Assembly (NCBI RefSeq): GCF_003716875.1 | Contig: NZ_CP033077.1 | Span: forward strand, 124,001 to 188,000 | Length of the DNA: 64,000 nt | Origin: Vibrio zhugei | Lineage (GTDB): Bacteria > Pseudomonadota > Gammaproteobacteria > Enterobacterales > Vibrionaceae | Direction of reading: 5' to 3' | Part shown: piece by piece, positions 35,009 to 44,210 of the stretch | Layout of the letters: each line of letters opens with the position of its first letter | Position numbering within the stretch: the stretch's first letter is position 1 | Made by a program: the position numbers and the translations under genes | The notes under the pieces: generated by a model | What the model was told of the DNA's origin: nothing | Database searches by the model: none | The model's input: only the letters and a program-made list of their open reading frames with translations

Positions 35009-36787
35009 TTACGCCTGAACCAATGGGCCGGGATTGGGAATATAGCGCTCCCGAATCGCTTTGGCCGACCAATATGTCAGCGCCCCGACCAAAAGGGTTG
35101 GGTTATATTGGATATTTTGTGGAAAAGCACTGGCGCCCATAACAAAGACATTATGCACATCCCAACTTTGTAGGTAGCGATTAAGCACACTGTTTTTGGG
35201 GGTCGTTCCCATGATCGCACCGCCTACATTATGGGTAGATTGATAAGGGCGAACATCGTACTTCGAGCCAAAGTCTTTGAAACCGTACTTAGCACTATCG
35301 GGCTTCATGACCTCGACGATCGACTCGATTTGCCGTTTCATGAACTGCGTCATTTTTATATCGTTTTCTTTCCAGTTGAATGTCATGCGGAGTAACGGTA
35401 AGCCGTGACGATCTTTGTAGGTGGGATCGAGACTCAGGTAACAATCGCGGTAAGACATATTGGAACCATGAGATCCAATACTCATTACGTGACCGTAATT
35501 ATCCTTCACCGCTTTTTTCCACTGTGATCCCCAGCTTGGTGTCCCCGAAGGTAGCGGCATATTACGAATTGGCTGTCCGTTGGTCATGCCTGCATTAATG
35601 TAGGAGCCGCCAATGAACCTTTCTTTACGAAAATCAATCTGGTTGATAGCAAAGTCATCGATGACTTCGCCATTCGCACCAGTGTCGATGAAGGGGTTAA
35701 ATGTTTTGTCTTTAAAAAAGACTGAGGCGCCTCCTGTCATTTGATAGGCATAATTACGGCCAACCGTGCCAGTGTTGGTCACAGGATCGTAAGGTTGCCC
35801 AATTTTGGAGAGTAATAGAAGACGGACATTATTGTAGGCAAAGGATCCGACGATGACGATATCGGCGGGTTGAAAAATCGTTTCGCCTTCGCCATTGATG
35901 TAAGTGACTCCGGTGGCTTTTTTGCCTGAATCGTCGACATTGATTTTAATGACTTCGCTGTGCGTCCGGTAAGCAAAGTTGTTACGCTGTTTTAATGCCC
36001 CTAAAATGCAGGTTTGTGGTGATGCCTTAGAGTAATTAATGCAGCCATAACGTTCACAAAACCCACAAAAGTTACAAGGGCCAAGCTGCATGTTGTACGG
36101 GTTAGTATACGCTTGCGACGCATTGACGGCGGGCATGGGGAAGGGATGAAGCCCTTTTTGACTTGCCGCTTTCGCAAACAGAGTGTCATTGAGGGTGCGT
36201 GGTAACGGTGGCAGCGGATAAGGGTTTTGTCGCGGCCCTTCAAAAGGATTGCCTCCGGGTTGAATCTTGCCTTGAAGGTTGCCTGCCTGCGCCGAGATCC
36301 CCATTACTTTCTCAAAAAAATCAAAATGCGGTTCCAGCTCTTCATAACTGACCCCAAAATCTTGAATCGTCATGTCTTCGGGGATCATGTCTTTACCGAA
36401 CTTTTCCTCGACATATGTGCGCAGATACAACTCTTCTGGCATGGGGCGCCAAGACTGCCCATTCCAGTGGCTGCCGGCTCCACCCACACCATCTCCGGGG
36501 AGAAACGACCCCAAATTACGGTAGGGTAAGGCGGTGTCGCCTATCGAGTGTCGCACGGTGACGGTATTGGCGGCAGGGCGGCGCATTAATTTGTAGCGCA
36601 CGCCATAAGTTAATTCATCCGCCATTTGGGGATAGGAAAAGTCCGGCACTGTCTCTCTGTCTGCCCCTTGCTCAAGCGCAAGGACATTGAGTCCGGCATC
36701 CGTCATTTCCATTCCGATGATCGAATTGGTCCAACCGAGCCCTACCATGACGACGTCGACGGGTTTTTCTTGGCGTGGTGTCATCAT
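35009..36787 (-). CDS. GMC-family FAD dehydrogenase large subunit (gluconate 2-dehydrogenase-like)
   Basis: The catalytic flavoprotein has 592 residues from ATG 36787; the stop of the preceding gene and this start overlap by one base (TAATG), so longer frames are not the start. It has the dinucleotide motif VGLGWTNSIIG near residue 15, the GAGSHWNG segment and the C-terminal STHNVGG/GASAFPQN blocks with the catalytic His/Asn of the GMC superfamily. A cysteine-rich GPCNFCGFCERYGC stretch may hold an Fe-S cluster, as in fructose dehydrogenase relatives. It has no signal peptide, so it is probably carried out by its Tat-borne partner. The sugar or sugar acid substrate is not clear. Confidence 0.9.
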   Translation of the reverse strand: MMTPRQEKPVDVVMVGLGWTNSIIGMEMTDAGLNVLALEQGADRETVPDFSYPQMADELTYGVRYKLMRRPAANTVTVRHSIGDTALPYRNLGSFLPGDGVGGAGSHWNGQSWRPMPEELYLRTYVEEKFGKDMIPEDMTIQDFGVSYEELEPHFDFFEKVMGISAQAGNLQGKIQPGGNPFEGPRQNPYPLPPLPRTLNDTLFAKAASQKGLHPFPMPAVNASQAYTNPYNMQLGPCNFCGFCERYGCINYSKASPQTCILGALKQRNNFAYRTHSEVIKINVDDSGKKATGVTYINGEGETIFQPADIVIVGSFAYNNVRLLLLSKIGQPYDPVTNTGTVGRNYAYQMTGGASVFFKDKTFNPFIDTGANGEVIDDFAINQIDFRKERFIGGSYINAGMTNGQPIRNMPLPSGTPSWGSQWKKAVKDNYGHVMSIGSHGSNMSYRDCYLSLDPTYKDRHGLPLLRMTFNWKENDIKMTQFMKRQIESIVEVMKPDSAKYGFKDFGSKYDVRPYQSTHNVGGAIMGTTPKNSVLNRYLQSWDVHNVFVMGASAFPQNIQYNPTLLVGALTYWSAKAIRERYIPNPGPLVQA

Positions 36788-37497
36788 TATCCTCTCTCTC
36801 CTTGAATGCTCACCGGACCTAACGGATAGGTTGCATTTGGGTAATTCACCCACGTTTTGAATGAGGCTCGCGCCCCAGGAAACCCGATCATTTTCCAGCT
36901 TGCCATGCCTTTGTTTCCACCATGGATGGGGTCGGCGAAGTAGCCTTCTTTTGTGTTTTGTAGAAGAAAAGCAAAGAACTGAGAAGCGCTGACGTCATTG
37001 AATTGAATCTCGCCATGCTGCAAATCGGTAAGCACTTGAACTTGTTGTTGCGCTGGCAGTTTGGAAAACACGGTACCGAACGTTTTCACGCAGTATTGAT
37101 TGGTCGCCTTGATACCGTGCCGGTATGTGTCTGCTGGGGTGAGAGGCGACTGATATCCGAGTTCTGGAGGTGAGTGTGGCGCAAACGGGGGTTCCATATA
37201 CCAATCCGCGGCTTTGCCAAAATTTCCCTGCATTTGTCGGTCGATGAATATGGGAACATGGGTTTCAATGGCGCTAGGGCCATACTCATCCGCTGGAATG
37301 AGTTGATCAACGGCCGTAAGAATAAACGACCATTCGTCGCTGTTGAAAAAAATCGGTTGGTAATCTTGCAAGTTAATAGGCGTCATGGGATCCGCAAAAG
37401 CGGGGAATATCAGGGTTGGGCCGAGGACGCTCGCCGAACCGACAATCAACGTACTCTTTAAAAATTTCCGACGAGCTTTATCTGTAGACTCTTCCAT
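36787..37497 (-). CDS. Small subunit (subunit 3) of gluconate 2-dehydrogenase-like complex, Tat signal
   Basis: The 236-residue protein has a twin-arginine signal (RRKFLKS, residues 9-15, then a hydrophobic segment ending AFA) and the Gluconate_2-dh3 domain. In this family the small subunit is a chaperone that takes the folded FAD subunit through the Tat pathway. It is the first gene of the operon and overlaps the flavoprotein start by one base. GACATT-AG before the ATG is not a strong ribosome site. The order small-flavoprotein-cytochrome c is the standard one. Confidence 0.88.
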   Translation of the reverse strand: MEESTDKARRKFLKSTLIVGSASVLGPTLIFPAFADPMTPINLQDYQPIFFNSDEWSFILTAVDQLIPADEYGPSAIETHVPIFIDRQMQGNFGKAADWYMEPPFAPHSPPELGYQSPLTPADTYRHGIKATNQYCVKTFGTVFSKLPAQQQVQVLTDLQHGEIQFNDVSASQFFAFLLQNTKEGYFADPIHGGNKGMASWKMIGFPGARASFKTWVNYPNATYPLGPVSIQGERG

Positions 37498-37985
37498 GTC
37501 TAATGTCCTTACTAATCACGTGATGGGTCGCAATTTAGGTTTAAACGATGCCATGGCGTCGTACTAAATGGCGTCTCAATCGCAGGCTTTCTCTTGGGTG
37601 GGTTAAAATAAAATATCAGCGCTTGTGTTTTATTTTTATGACTTAGCTTCAAAATTGCGGTTTTTTAATCTAGGTAATTCTCAACGCAACAAAAAATGAA
37701 GTCTGTTGATGAGCCTTATATTCAGACATTGTATGTATCAATGGATAAGTTTATCAGTATTATCAATACACGTTTTATCGGTTATTTGTCTCACTGGCAC
37801 TTGAACGCGTCTCACATCATATTGTAAATCAAACAGAAAAATGACATTGCCTACTCTAGCTGGATTGGCGTAGCTTAAGAAAATACGCTAAAGTGGTAGA
37901 TGCAATTAAGGGTATCTTGAGCGCTAAATTATTGAATTCCCATCAGCGTTGAGAGCTTCATTTTTAAATCAAAGGAGAGTTTAAA
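37498..37985. other. 488-bp divergent promoter region
   Basis: Lies between the dehydrogenase operon (minus) and the yqjD-like trio (plus) and must hold both promoters. AT-rich, no gene seen; AAAGGAG at its right end is the ribosome site of the next gene. Confidence 0.6.
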
Positions 37986-38291
37986 ATGGCTACAGCAACT
38001 AAGAGTACGACCCAGTCAAAAGCACATGAGAAAGTCGACGAAGCTGCAGACGCTGCACATAAAGGTGTTGACAGCGCAGTTGAAGCGAAAGAAGAAAGCC
38101 AAGAACGTATTGAAGAAGTCGCGCAGCAAATCAGCGAGCAAGCGCATAAAATCGCTGATACAGCGAAACAACAGTCTGAAAAGGTCAGTTCAGCGGTCGG
38201 CGAGTATGCGAAAGAAAACCCAGTAAAAGCCATTGGTATTGCTTTTCTAGCAGGGGCTGTTGCTGCGAGTTTCCTATGCAAGCGTAAATAA
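37986..38291 (+). CDS. YqjD/ElaB family (DUF883) protein
   Basis: The 101-residue protein has a long, charged amphipathic helix (about residues 12-72, heptad-rich in Ala/Glu/Lys) and a single C-terminal transmembrane segment (KAIGIAFLAGAVAASFL), as in E. coli YqjD, which tethers stationary-phase ribosomes to the membrane. AAAGGAG is 6 nt upstream. Together with the next two genes it forms the same order as E. coli yqjD-yqjE-yqjK, which is stress and stationary phase induced; that regulation is inference here. Confidence 0.85.
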   Translation: MATATKSTTQSKAHEKVDEAADAAHKGVDSAVEAKEESQERIEEVAQQISEQAHKIADTAKQQSEKVSSAVGEYAKENPVKAIGIAFLAGAVAASFLCKRK

Positions 38292-38304
38292 AGGAATCAC
38301 CAAT

Positions 38305-38679
38305 ATGGAAGCACCACACTCTGACACGTCGTCAGGTGCATCAGAATTTAGCGATGCGGTGACGTCTCACAAACGGTGGTTTAAGAGTGTATTAGGGCTT
38401 GGAGCGCTAGAGGCAAAACTTTGGGTAGCCTCTAGCGCTCAACTTTTAGCGTTGATGTGCGGTGTCATTTTTCTGTTATTAACCACTTGGCTGCTCATTA
38501 TAGCGACGACCGCCGTGGTGGCTTGGAGCTACGGTTTTTCGTTAATTGGGATATTTTTATCCGCCACTTTGGTCACTCTGCTTAGCGCAATTGTTTTGAT
38601 GTACTTGGTCAAACGTACGCTTAACAACATGAACTTTTCGCGTACTTTGGATGCGATTATTCCTGTGGAAGAGGAGTAG
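38305..38679 (+). CDS. YqjE-like phage-holin-family membrane protein
   Basis: The start at ATG 38305 (AAAGGAA 9 nt upstream) gives 124 residues with two strong transmembrane helices (about 44-70 and 76-98) between a polar N-terminus and a basic C-terminus. This is the pattern of the Phage_holin_3_6 (YqjE) family. It starts 13 bp after the YqjD-like gene and is followed by the YqjK-like gene after 3 bp, so all three are one transcript. Confidence 0.8.
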   Translation: MEAPHSDTSSGASEFSDAVTSHKRWFKSVLGLGALEAKLWVASSAQLLALMCGVIFLLLTTWLLIIATTAVVAWSYGFSLIGIFLSATLVTLLSAIVLMYLVKRTLNNMNFSRTLDAIIPVEEE

Positions 38680-38682
38680 GCG

Positions 38683-39006
38683 ATGTTTGGTATTAAACAG
38701 ATGAAACGACAGCGCGATACTCTGTATTGTCAGACAAAACAGTGGGAAAACATTGCCGCTGTCTGTCGTAAACAAGCCAAAGACCGTGCTCTACAAACGG
38801 CGAGCAGTCCACAAGGCCTGCTGGTCAGTTTTCTCTTAGGTGCGACGACGCAAACGGATCTGGCAACCCATGCTCGGCGGAATTTATTGAGCAGGGCGAC
38901 TCGTGATGTGTTTAGTTTCCTGTCGGCCCAGATGATGGCGAGCATGGCTAAGCCCTCTCAAGCCGATACCCCCTCCGATGCCGATTCCAGTGTGGGTACT
39001 GAGTAA
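38683..39006 (+). CDS. YqjK-like small protein
   Basis: The 107-residue protein is basic at its N-terminus (KQMKRQRDTL), with a short hydrophobic stretch (QGLLVSFLLGATT) and an acidic disordered end (SDADSSVGTE). It has no strong family signature; the YqjK-like call rests on position after yqjD and yqjE and on length. GAGGAG before the ATG overlaps the stop of yqjE. No catalytic motif is visible. Confidence 0.6.
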   Translation: MFGIKQMKRQRDTLYCQTKQWENIAAVCRKQAKDRALQTASSPQGLLVSFLLGATTQTDLATHARRNLLSRATRDVFSFLSAQMMASMAKPSQADTPSDADSSVGTE

Positions 39007-39216
39007 GTATCCGCATCGCGCCCTTGTTGTTGTTTGAATGATTCATTCATCGCCTTTTTAGCATTGGCTGTGCTTAGGGGGGCCGTTTGAGTTTACTCTG
39101 TGAGGGGCGTTTTTTAGACGGGTGGTGTGTTTTTTAATCGTTTGAATTCCTTATTGTTTGTTTCGTATTCAACTGGATGGATGAGTGGTGAAAAAAGGTT
39201 TCTTTTTAGCAATAAG

Positions 39217-39329
<113 letters not shown>

Positions 39330-39525
39330 ATCCTTCGTTATTCGTTTTACGCCTGCTTCATCCTACTCTGTCATTGTTTCTAGCGATTGTTTTATTTTCC
39401 TCTGCGAGTGTTTCCCAGCAATAACTCGATGATTTTTCTCAATAGTTAACATTACTGTTGAAAACACAGACCCAACCAGATAACGTCACTGTCTATGCAC
39501 TGTGTTTTTTGTGAATGAGGAAATC

Positions 39526-39951
39526 ATGGACGATTACTGGAACCCAATGGTCCCTGAATTATCAGTGAGCAATTTTGATCAATCCTTGAGCTTTTATCGA
39601 GACTTACTGGGTTTTACCGTCAGAAATCAACGAACTCGCCCTAATTTTGCCTATCTTGAGAATGAAAAAGTCCATATCATGCTTGAACAAATTCATGACT
39701 CAGGTTGGGTGACCGGAGCGTTGCAATATCCGCTCGGACGCGGCGTTAATTTCCAAATAGAATTAACCGATATTTCACCAGTGCTCGAGCGTTTATTGAA
39801 AGCCAATGTCGAGCTGTATCGGCAGCCGCAGGACAACTGGTACGATGAAGGCGAGATGATGAGTGGCCAACGCGAATTTTTGGTTCAAGATCCTGATGGA
39901 TATTTGTTGCGATTTACTCAGTATTTGGGTGAAAAGGGACATGAAAAGTAA
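39526..39951 (+). CDS. VOC-family protein, bleomycin-resistance/glyoxalase type
   Basis: From ATG 39526 (GAGG 5 nt upstream) the product has 141 residues with two beta-alpha-beta-beta-beta modules. The first opens MVPELSVSNFDQSLSFYRDLLGF and the second has FLVQDPDGYLLRF, both typical of bleomycin-resistance-like proteins that bind the drug rather than change it. The metal ligands of glyoxalase I are not all clear. It heads a run of four co-directional short genes (to 42100). Confidence 0.82.
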   Translation: MDDYWNPMVPELSVSNFDQSLSFYRDLLGFTVRNQRTRPNFAYLENEKVHIMLEQIHDSGWVTGALQYPLGRGVNFQIELTDISPVLERLLKANVELYRQPQDNWYDEGEMMSGQREFLVQDPDGYLLRFTQYLGEKGHEK

Positions 39952-40002
39952 CGCGTTTTGTTTCGATGCGTGGATAAATGTGTCGATATTTAAGGATAGG
40001 GA

Positions 40003-40302
40003 ATGTCAACAGTCATACTTAAGGGATTTATTTTAGTTCCGAACTCACAGCGAGAAGAGATTCAACTCGAGTTAGTTAATCATCTGCGCCTCACTCGTGC
40101 CGAACTTGGGTGCATAACCTTTCAAGTCACCGCGGATCCACACAACCCCTCTCGTTTTAACGTTTATGAAGCGTTTGTCGATAGAGCCGCATTTGATGCT
40201 CATCAGCGAAGAGTACAATCATCGCGATGGGGGGAGCTCACTCAGAGTGTCGAACGGCATTATGAGGTGATTGATACAGGCATGGTTGACGGCTTAAAGT
40301 GA
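40003..40302 (+). CDS. Antibiotic biosynthesis monooxygenase (ABM/YgiN-like) protein
   Basis: The 99-residue protein has a single ABM dimeric alpha-beta barrel domain: ILKGFILVPNSQREEIQLEL at the start, TRAELGCITFQV near 33, and YEAFVDRAAFDAHQ near 55. Relatives are quinol or small aromatic monooxygenases needing no cofactor. GGATAGGG is upstream of the ATG. It lies 51 bp after the VOC gene and 10 bp before the nucleotidyltransferase, so an operon is likely. Confidence 0.85.
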   Translation: MSTVILKGFILVPNSQREEIQLELVNHLRLTRAELGCITFQVTADPHNPSRFNVYEAFVDRAAFDAHQRRVQSSRWGELTQSVERHYEVIDTGMVDGLK

Positions 40303-40312
40303 GACTCATTAC

Positions 40313-41140
40313 GTGAAATTAGGAAAAGAGCACACCTTGGCAGCTGTCCATTATCGCGGCTTAGATTGCCAAGGTTTTATCCGTAATGATTGCGCCTTTG
40401 AACGCCTCCAACCAGAGTTTAAACCTGTGGTTGATGCCACGGTTTTAGCGTTAGTCCGTCAGTTTCCTGAGCAACTAGTCGGGATTTACTTATACGGCAG
40501 TGTCGCCAGAGGCCTTGCGGTCGTGGGACGTTCTGACCTCGATGTGTCTGTTGTTCTCAATACTCCTATTGGTGAAGAGGAGCGCGAGATTTTTGCGCAA
40601 ATCTCCGGACAGATACCACAGCATTATCCTGAAATCAGTAAATTGGATATTGATCCTGGCCATATTGAGTGTATTTGGGAGCGGGAACAACGATATTATT
40701 GGCAGTTTTGGTTAAAGCACTGTTGCTGTTGTATTTGGGGAGAGGATCTGGCGGCTGGTTTGTCTCCTCACACACCCAGCCGACATATCGCTCACGCATT
40801 GAATGGCGATCTGTTGACCTTTACTGAGCAAATGCGAGTTCCTCCGTTCTCGAGAATGGATGACGCAGCCGTCGTCAAAGTGTTGGGCAAGAAATTGATC
40901 AGAGCGGCTTATTATTTTGTCGCAGAGCAGGATAACAGTTGGTATACCGATTTAGCGCACTGCACTGAGGTTGCTAAGCGCTATTATCCCGAGCAGCGCG
41001 ATGATCTGCAATTGGCTTATGAGTGCGCTATTGGCGCATGCGGCTGCAAAGCATCCGCGTTTGAGCTGTATGTCCGACTCAGCCAAGCGATTATGTCCGC
41101 CGTTGAAAATATCACCGAGACTCCGCCCCGCTGCGAATAG
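40313..41140 (+). CDS. Nucleotidyltransferase (aminoglycoside adenylyltransferase-like)
   Basis: The 275-residue protein has a Pol-beta nucleotidyltransferase domain with GSVARGLAVVGRSDLDV near 62-78, the G-S...DxD signature, and a helical C-terminal half with two Cys-rich spots (HCCCCIWG, ACGCKASA). It resembles ANT(4')/ANT(9)-like enzymes only in the catalytic motif, so resistance should not be assumed. The start is GTG 40313, 10 bp after the ABM stop, with only a weak GTGAG ribosome site. The repeated cysteines are unusual for this fold. Confidence 0.72.
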   Translation: MKLGKEHTLAAVHYRGLDCQGFIRNDCAFERLQPEFKPVVDATVLALVRQFPEQLVGIYLYGSVARGLAVVGRSDLDVSVVLNTPIGEEEREIFAQISGQIPQHYPEISKLDIDPGHIECIWEREQRYYWQFWLKHCCCCIWGEDLAAGLSPHTPSRHIAHALNGDLLTFTEQMRVPPFSRMDDAAVVKVLGKKLIRAAYYFVAEQDNSWYTDLAHCTEVAKRYYPEQRDDLQLAYECAIGACGCKASAFELYVRLSQAIMSAVENITETPPRCE

Positions 41141-41224
41141 CGCAAGCAATGAATACCTGCTGTCTCTTGGAAACGAATATCTTGAAAAACAATGCCCCGA
41201 GAAAGAATAAGGAATGATGAAACG

Positions 41225-42100
41225 ATGAAAAATGTGGAAGTTTTGTTAGTGAATGCCTTTATCCATCAAGGTGCTGGGGGGAATGCTGCCGGTGTGGTAT
41301 TTCATGCTGATCGCCAGCAGTTAACAAGAGCAGAAAAGCTCGCCATTGCTCACGCAGTCGGCGCGTCGGAAACCGCATTTGTCGCCCAAGATGACGAGGT
41401 CGATTTTGAATTGTCTTTCTTTACCCCGACAGAAGAAGTCGATTTTTGTGGTCATGCAACATTGGCTGCATTTTCAATGATGTATAAGACCGGACTGGTG
41501 CGCGAGGGCCAATTTACGCAAAGAACAAAAGCCGACTTACTCGCGGTGACCATTGATCCTTCGGGTCATGTTGTCATGCAGCAGCGGCTTCCCGAGTATC
41601 GGGGGGTATTAAGCTATGAAGCGATAGCCGAGTTAATTGGATTGGATGCCGCATTACTGGCGTCTACTCAGCTTCCCATTGAGATTGTATCGACAGGATT
41701 GGCGGATATCATTGTTCCCATCCCTCATGGCTATCTTGATAGCATCCAAGTGAATCAGCCATTAATGACTGAATTTTGTCACAAACACCATGTCATAGGC
41801 CTTCATGCGTTCGAGTTATCGAACGATTCCACTGACGTGACGGCAAGCTGCCGTAATTTTGCTCCCTTAGTGGGCATTGCTGAAGAGTCGGCAACTGGCA
41901 GCGCTAACGGCACGCTCGCTTGTTATTTAACCAAGCATGGCGTCATGGCCGATTCGCCTCATTTCACGTTTGAACAAGGTCGCGCCATGGAGTGCCTATC
42001 ACTCATCTCTGTCACCGTCGAGTCAGACGAGCATGGGATTATCGATGTGCGAGTCGGTGGGGCGGCTCAGTTAATGGCAAGCAAAAATATCCAGCTATGA
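41225..42100 (+). CDS. PhzF-family isomerase/epimerase
   Basis: The 291-residue protein starts at ATG 41225 with AAGGAAT about 9 nt upstream of a near ATG. PhzF proteins have two similar diaminopimelate-epimerase-like halves; the first has GGNAAGVV near 22 and the catalytic glutamate in GASETAFV near 50, with FTPTEEVDFCGHATLA near 75, and the second has EESATGSANG near 220. They catalyse proton shifts, as in phenazine synthesis, but no phenazine genes are near, and most members have unknown substrates. It ends the run that starts at the VOC gene. Confidence 0.88.
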   Translation: MKNVEVLLVNAFIHQGAGGNAAGVVFHADRQQLTRAEKLAIAHAVGASETAFVAQDDEVDFELSFFTPTEEVDFCGHATLAAFSMMYKTGLVREGQFTQRTKADLLAVTIDPSGHVVMQQRLPEYRGVLSYEAIAELIGLDAALLASTQLPIEIVSTGLADIIVPIPHGYLDSIQVNQPLMTEFCHKHHVIGLHAFELSNDSTDVTASCRNFAPLVGIAEESATGSANGTLACYLTKHGVMADSPHFTFEQGRAMECLSLISVTVESDEHGIIDVRVGGAAQLMASKNIQL

Positions 42101-42308
42101 TGCCAAGTTGAATTGTGGCCAGTAACATCAGACGAGTCAGTGAATCGGTGCATGTGGTGGTGTTGATGGTGATATTTAAGATTAGCGTATTGCTGCCACA
42201 CGAGGTACATTGGTCGTTCGATCTTGTTTTTCTCAAGAGCTAGGTTGACGTGCTATCAACACGGACAGCCAAATTCTCGGCAAGATGAACGTCAAGTAGG
42301 AGTGCACA

Positions 42309-42998
42309 ATGCAGCCACAATTTACAGTTCAAATCGATTCCTTCCAGAAAATTAGCCAGATCAACAACGCGTGGTCGAATGCCGATTATCGCGCTTTAAT
42401 GCATATCATGAGCTTTGATGAAGACTTAGACGCGATGGACGCGACTGAGCTTAGAGAAATGTGCATGATGTCGCTTAACGACCAAGGGCCAGAGGGCGCC
42501 GCAGCGGTCGTATTAACGCACCTTTTCCCCGATTTACCACAGGGGAAAATCGATCAAGTCAGCCACGATATGCTCGAAGATCGGTATTGGGAAGAATACG
42601 CAAATTGCCTTTACCATGAACGCTTTTTCCGTGCTTATGCGTTATTAAGAGAAGCATTTAATGGCACATTTGCCGAGCCAACCGGAGTGGAAATGACGCT
42701 CACGGTGACAGCGGAGAATGAAGAGGCCATGACGATTTTCGATACATCCTTAGAGTCTTCTATGGTTCGTTTGCTCGCTGATGGCCAAGGTGAACTTGCT
42801 TTGATTAATCGCCTGTATGACGAACAGATACAGGGGACTCAATTTCCAGAAGCCCCAGGTATTGTCTGGCAGTTGCAACAGATCGCTGATAACGGCTTGT
42901 CACGCCAATTTCATTTTATAAGTTCTTATTTTTGGATGGAGGCGTTCGAGAATATGACCCGTTTTGATGCGTCTTCTCACGCAGATTCAGAGGAATAG
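42309..42998 (+). CDS. Hypothetical protein, acidic and soluble
   Basis: Not recognised. The 229 residues have no signal peptide or transmembrane segment, are clearly acidic, and look mainly helical at the N-terminus (DSFQKISQINNAWSNADYR) with a stretch of hydrophobic strands near 120-150. There is a good TAGGAG 6 nt upstream of the ATG, and a proper terminator downstream, so it is a real gene. It is not obviously co-transcribed with its neighbours. Confidence 0.65.
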   Translation: MQPQFTVQIDSFQKISQINNAWSNADYRALMHIMSFDEDLDAMDATELREMCMMSLNDQGPEGAAAVVLTHLFPDLPQGKIDQVSHDMLEDRYWEEYANCLYHERFFRAYALLREAFNGTFAEPTGVEMTLTVTAENEEAMTIFDTSLESSMVRLLADGQGELALINRLYDEQIQGTQFPEAPGIVWQLQQIADNGLSRQFHFISSYFWMEAFENMTRFDASSHADSEE

Positions 42999-43405
42999 TG
43001 TTCTGATCTGGTTGTCATTTCGTTTTATAGACAGAGAGAGTTTTAGGCCAGCGCCAATCGCTGGCCTTTTTTATGATACTACAGATTCGATCTATCCTAT
43101 TGATACGTAGGGGCAGACGTCTAAGACGTGATGCCTAAGGGAATTGACGTTATCTCCTCGAATTACTGACACCTGACTTACCTCCATTCGTTTATTCTAA
43201 GTCTTCAATCAAGCTTGACAGGGTTTTTGTGGATGAAGTGTCTGGCTAAAAGAACCCGTTGAGCTTGTGCCTATCGGTTGGCCTGATTAAGAGGGCGATA
43301 AGCCTTTCATTCTTCGACTTAATTCTTGTAGTATGTGGGCACTAACCGTAAACCCTCAGTCAATACTGAGCTTCCTTTAGATTTTCGCAGTAAGAGCAAT
43401 AGAAA
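42999..43405. other. 407-bp spacer with terminator and inverted repeat
   Basis: Holds the terminator at 43045-43072. A small inverted repeat (CTCAGT-CAAT-ACTGAG, 43355-43370) lies about 36 bp before the next start codon and could be an operator. It does not fit the LexA box (CTG-N10-CAG) known for E. coli ydjM. No gene seen. Confidence 0.6.
43045..43072 (+). terminator. Terminator after the hypothetical gene
   Basis: Stem AGGCCAGCG / CGCTGGCCT with a CCAAT loop and T6 tail. Confidence 0.9.
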
Positions 43406-44128
43406 ATGGCCGATTTTAAAACCCACGTCACTGTCGCTGCCGCCCTCAGTGCCCCGTTATCTGCAAGCGCTTTCATCGCAGGCTTTGCGACCATGAACGA
43501 TGCGATTTTTTATGCCTTAGCCGGCACATTAGGCGGGTTGCTGCCGGATATTGATTCGGATGAATCTCTCGCTATTCGGCTGGTTTTTCGTTTAATCAGT
43601 GCATTGGTTGCGGGATTAACCATTGCGTTTTGGTTAGAAAAATTGGCGCATTGGCAGGTACTTGTTGCCGCGATAGCCAGTTATTTGGTGATGCGTTTTC
43701 CAATAAAATGGGTCTTTGAGCAATTAACGATTCACCGAGGAACGTTACATAGCCTATTGGCCAATATCATGTTTGCGGCGGTATCTGTTCCTTTGGCGTA
43801 TCATGTCTTTAAACTCAGTGCGAAAACCGCATGGGGTATTGGCGCCTTTGTGTTTTTTGGGGCGATGATTCATCTGATACTTGATGAGATTTATAGTATC
43901 GAACTGTCAGGTATGCGTGTTAAACGTTCATTTGGGACCGCGCTTAAGTTGACCGACTGGGGAGAACCGCTGGCCTCTTTTGTGTTGGTCATTGCTTGTG
44001 CCGTAGGTTATCTGTTTAGCCCTGATGCCAGCGCGTGGCAAGCGTCATTGACTTGGTTACCTCAGCCAGAACATGCGATAGCGTGGCTTACCAAAGAGTG
44101 GCATCACCTTCAGTTATATTGGGGATAA
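43406..44128 (+). CDS. YdjM-family integral membrane metal-dependent hydrolase-like protein
   Basis: The 240-residue protein has about five hydrophobic segments and the DUF457/YdjM motifs DFKTHVTVAAAL at the start (His7), GGLLPDIDSDES near 44 with an Asp pair, HRGTLHSLL near 113 and HLILDEIYSIELSGMR near 155. These His/Asp residues are conserved in the LexA-regulated E. coli YdjM and relatives and may bind metal. No enzymatic activity has been shown for the family. Confidence 0.82.
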   Translation: MADFKTHVTVAAALSAPLSASAFIAGFATMNDAIFYALAGTLGGLLPDIDSDESLAIRLVFRLISALVAGLTIAFWLEKLAHWQVLVAAIASYLVMRFPIKWVFEQLTIHRGTLHSLLANIMFAAVSVPLAYHVFKLSAKTAWGIGAFVFFGAMIHLILDEIYSIELSGMRVKRSFGTALKLTDWGEPLASFVLVIACAVGYLFSPDASAWQASLTWLPQPEHAIAWLTKEWHHLQLYWG

Positions 44129-44210
44129 ACCCCGCACAAGTCCTAGGTTTATGTCTGAGCCAAGGGTACAATGAACCACTATTTTCATCACATCAAAGGA
44201 AGGATAAGGA

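Noticed and set aside
40313..41140. Aminoglycoside resistance gene call
   Set aside because: Only the general nucleotidyltransferase motif is shared; nothing specific to a resistance enzyme was recognised.
43355..43370. Inverted repeat before the ydjM-like gene as a LexA box
   Set aside because: Does not follow CTG-N10-CAG; kept only as a possible unknown operator.
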